Positions 61,948 to 64,000 of a DNA stretch of 64,000 bases are shown piece after piece; position 1 is the stretch's first letter, and every line of letters begins with the position of its first letter. The notes under the pieces were generated by a model. It saw only the letters and a program-made list of their open reading frames with translations, ran no database searches and had not been told where the DNA came from. A program made the translations under genes and the position numbers. Origin of the DNA: Nitrosomonas sp. (lineage in GTDB: Bacteria; Pseudomonadota; Gammaproteobacteria; Burkholderiales; Nitrosomonadaceae); contig JAGNZK010000011.1 of assembly GCA_017984435.1 (NCBI GenBank), positions 1-64,000 on the forward strand. Reading direction: 5' to 3'.

Positions 61948-63228
61948 TTATCTCTCAGAATCAAATTCCAAACTACGCAACTCCAATCCCTCAATCTCCT
62001 GCAACGATTTCCCCGCAATTCCCTGCAAATCGCCGTACATGCCAACGGTCGCCCCCATCACACGCTCAATTTGCTCTTCCCGTTTGGCCCATTGTTTCAT
62101 AATGGCTTTTCTTTCTTTATCGAGATCTTCCTGCATGGTGGAGAACGCTTCCACAATGGCTTCCACGCGTTGACGGAAACGCGGACCGGTAAGGTATTGA
62201 TAGACCATTTCCGTCTTGGTTTGCTGACCTTCGGAGGACTGACGTGCCAGAGCGACTTCCAGCAGGGATTGGCGCAGAATCATGGCCACCGGCAAGGCGG
62301 CACGGGGATGGGTAACCCAGACGCCTTCGACCAGCTCGAAGGTTTCAACGCCTTTCGGCAGCACTTGACTGACGATTACGGCGATTTCCGCTTTCGCGGT
62401 GCGCTGATCATCGCGCAATTTTACCAGCCAGGGATCGCTCCAGTTCTTGGTGCGTTTGAATTCCCACAAAATAGTGCCTCCGATCTGACCACCGGCGCCG
62501 ATCACCCGATGCAGTACATCCCCGCCATATTCACCTTTGGGCACCGGCTCGATCGCATCATAAGGGAATTTCATGCGCAACAGATTCTCCAGCTCAAGTT
62601 CCTGCACCTCCCCTTGTAGTTGCTGCGATCCCTGCTCAGCCCTGCGTTTGAGGTCTTCGATCTGTTTCTGCATCGCGGCAATGGTTTGTTCCTTTTCCAT
62701 CACTTTGAGTTTTTGCTCGTCCTCGGCTTCTTTCTTAGCCAGTGTGCGCACTTCGGTCAATCCGTCCTGCACCCGTTTTTCTACTGTGAGTTCCAATTCG
62801 CGCTTGGCATCGTCGAGTTCACGTTGTTTCTTGATCAGTTCGGCTTGCGCCTTTTGTGCTTCAGCCAATTTTTCGTCGCGGGATTTAAGCACTTCCTGCA
62901 ATTCAGTCAGTTCACGCGCTTTGTTTTCCAGCTCGGCAGCACTGGCCAATTTGGCTTTGCGGGATTCTTCTGCAATTACGCGGGCACGCTCCGCTTTCAA
63001 CTGCTCCGCTACTTGGCTGGCCACTTGATCGTCGAGCTTGCGCTTGTCTTCCGCCAGTTGCTTTTCCTTATCACGCATCGCTTGTTCGCGCTGGATGATC
63101 TCGCTGTCTTTCTGCGCCAACCGTTGTTCAAACTGCTGACGCGTGGATTCAATCAGCGGTGCTGCCAATGATTCGGTCAGTTTGATTTCCGTTTTACAGT
63201 TCGGGCAGGTAATCGTTGGTTCCGTCAT
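61948..63228 (-). CDS. DUF2130 domain protein with coiled coil
   Basis: 426 residues from the ATG at 63228, with GGGGA eight bases upstream; the ATG at 63243 overlaps that site. A short zinc-ribbon-like start (ITCPNCKTEIKLTES) is followed by a coiled coil of about 190 residues, rich in Lys, Glu and Gln (ELTELQEVLKSRDEKLAEAQ). The C-terminal DUF2130 domain holds IGGTILWEFKRTKNWSDPW, with an E-x-K pair as in PD-(D/E)xK nucleases, and AEIAVIVSQVLPKGVETFEL. A DNA-associated role is possible but unproven. No restriction or defence partner is adjacent. Confidence 0.85.
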   Translation of the reverse strand: MTEPTITCPNCKTEIKLTESLAAPLIESTRQQFEQRLAQKDSEIIQREQAMRDKEKQLAEDKRKLDDQVASQVAEQLKAERARVIAEESRKAKLASAAELENKARELTELQEVLKSRDEKLAEAQKAQAELIKKQRELDDAKRELELTVEKRVQDGLTEVRTLAKKEAEDEQKLKVMEKEQTIAAMQKQIEDLKRRAEQGSQQLQGEVQELELENLLRMKFPYDAIEPVPKGEYGGDVLHRVIGAGGQIGGTILWEFKRTKNWSDPWLVKLRDDQRTAKAEIAVIVSQVLPKGVETFELVEGVWVTHPRAALPVAMILRQSLLEVALARQSSEGQQTKTEMVYQYLTGPRFRQRVEAIVEAFSTMQEDLDKERKAIMKQWAKREEQIERVMGATVGMYGDLQGIAGKSLQEIEGLELRSLEFDSER

Positions 63229-63417
63229 CACAATTTTCCCCATTCAATTAATGCGGCAATATTTACCGCTATAGCCGCGCTTCTCCGCGATAAAAATCAA
63301 GTAAAGAAAGCGCCAAAGCAGTCAGCATAGGCCTTGCCATAGACTGGCATGATCATTGCTATCAACATGTACAGATGCCCATTATAAATCCGCAACGCTA
63401 AACATTCAGGAATCCCT

Positions 63418-64000
63418 ATGCAAAATAAATTCGAGAGTTTGGAACTCGGTCAATTCATTCCGCTGCATTATCATCACAACATGTTGAATGACAGTATTCG
63501 CATGAAAGGCTTTAAAGAGGCGATTAATTGGGTGGTTAAACCCGGCGCTAAGGTTCTGGAACTGGGTGGCGGCACCGGCGTGCAATCCTTTTTTGCCGCC
63601 CAAAAAGCACACAAAGTCTATTGCGTAGAACGTAACCCAGAGCTGGTCAATGCTGCACGCAGTCTTCTCGCGCAAAACACCAATGGAGATAAAGTTGAAG
63701 TAATTCAATCTGATGCACTGCATTACCTGCCACCGGAACCCGTCGATGTGGTGATCTGCGAAATGCTTCACACCGGTTTGCTACGTGAAAAGCAGATGCC
63801 TGTTATCGATTCCTTTAAAAAACGCTACTTGGAAAAGTTTGGCGGCCCACTACCAGTCTTTGTGCCGGAAGCAAGCATTCAGGCGATTCAGCCGATACAA
63901 CAGGACTTCCATTTTGAAGGGTTTTACGCGCCGACGATTTTATTTCAAGATCCCTGCGCCATTCAGGAAAGAAGTAAAAGCCTCGGCGATCCCGAGGTAT
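63418..64000 (+). CDS. Class I SAM-dependent methyltransferase, partial (3' cut by window)
   Basis: ATG at 63418; 194 codons are visible and the frame is open at the window end. The SAM-binding motif I is VLELGGGTGVQSFFAAQ, motif II has KVYCVERNPELVNAAR, and the next acidic turn is VIQSDALHYL. The segment VICEMLHTGLLREKQ resembles the double-E-like loop of protein arginine methyltransferases, but the rest is not decisive. A protein or small-molecule target cannot be named. Confidence 0.8.
   Translation, partial: MQNKFESLELGQFIPLHYHHNMLNDSIRMKGFKEAINWVVKPGAKVLELGGGTGVQSFFAAQKAHKVYCVERNPELVNAARSLLAQNTNGDKVEVIQSDALHYLPPEPVDVVICEMLHTGLLREKQMPVIDSFKKRYLEKFGGPLPVFVPEASIQAIQPIQQDFHFEGFYAPTILFQDPCAIQERSKSLGDPEV

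Noticed and set aside
63406-63771. 121-codon minus-strand open frame
   Set aside because: It is antisense to the methyltransferase, which has clear motifs in its own frame.
1-64000. CRISPR array
   Set aside because: No regularly spaced direct repeats of 24–40 bp were seen in any intergenic region.

Overview
The window reads as a chromosomal segment of a betaproteobacterium, most likely a Nitrosomonas-type ammonia oxidiser. This is an inference. It rests on a urease operon with its own urea channel, the his–HIT–tatABC gene order common in betaproteobacteria, PEP-CTERM/exosortase-associated proteins, and copper and nickel handling genes. No amo, hao or rRNA gene is present to prove it.

Layout. 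(1) 1–1,540: a double palindrome, a frameshifted lipase, a small membrane protein and a TIGR04073-type exported protein. (2) 1,989–9,748: a porin followed 39 bp later by ureDABCEFG and a urea channel, so urea import and hydrolysis are encoded together. (3) 9,773–15,192: a shared terminator, nikR, a TonB-dependent receptor and a divergent metal ABC importer. A large NikR-like palindrome lies in the divergent promoter, which suggests that this block supplies nickel to urease. (4) 15,225–22,434: an accessory stretch with an internally deleted IS3-family element, a P-loop protein whose P-loop has decayed, an RTX-like protein, a TorF-type putative porin, a MITE-like element, and an ECF sigma factor / anti-sigma factor / subtilase operon. 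(5) 22,568–31,317: mixed metabolic and membrane genes (EVE protein, TSUP exporter, lipoprotein pair, fused DhaK-DhaL kinase, animal-type haem peroxidase, MacB-like permease, ExoD, DCC thioredoxin-like). (6) 31,358–43,773: conserved housekeeping genes (pyrC, rsmI, lpoA-like, yraN, pteridine reductase, NDUFAF7-like methyltransferase, hisCBHAFIE, HIT, tatABC). (7) 43,897–52,402: exported glycine-zipper protein, copper ATPase plus a separate copper-chaperone-like protein, GDP-mannose synthesis enzyme, EEP hydrolase, DUF547, PEP-CTERM protein and an aquaglyceroporin. (8) 52,531–64,000: DUF4177, TM2 protein, a hairpin-rich intergenic region, hrpA, then two Fic copies flanking a diguanylate cyclase and a RAYT relic, DUF2130, and a methyltransferase cut by the window end.

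The most interesting points are as follows. A duplicated Fic gene has one copy that lost the N-terminal inhibitory motif and could be translationally coupled to a diguanylate cyclase. The intact Fic gene has three copies of a 7-bp motif upstream. A sigma/anti-sigma/subtilase operon encodes an anti-sigma factor whose periplasmic domain looks like a protease propeptide. A zinc-type ABC importer is placed in an apparent nickel regulon. There are also several small palindromic or MITE-like elements. All functional statements come from reading motifs and context; no database search was run.
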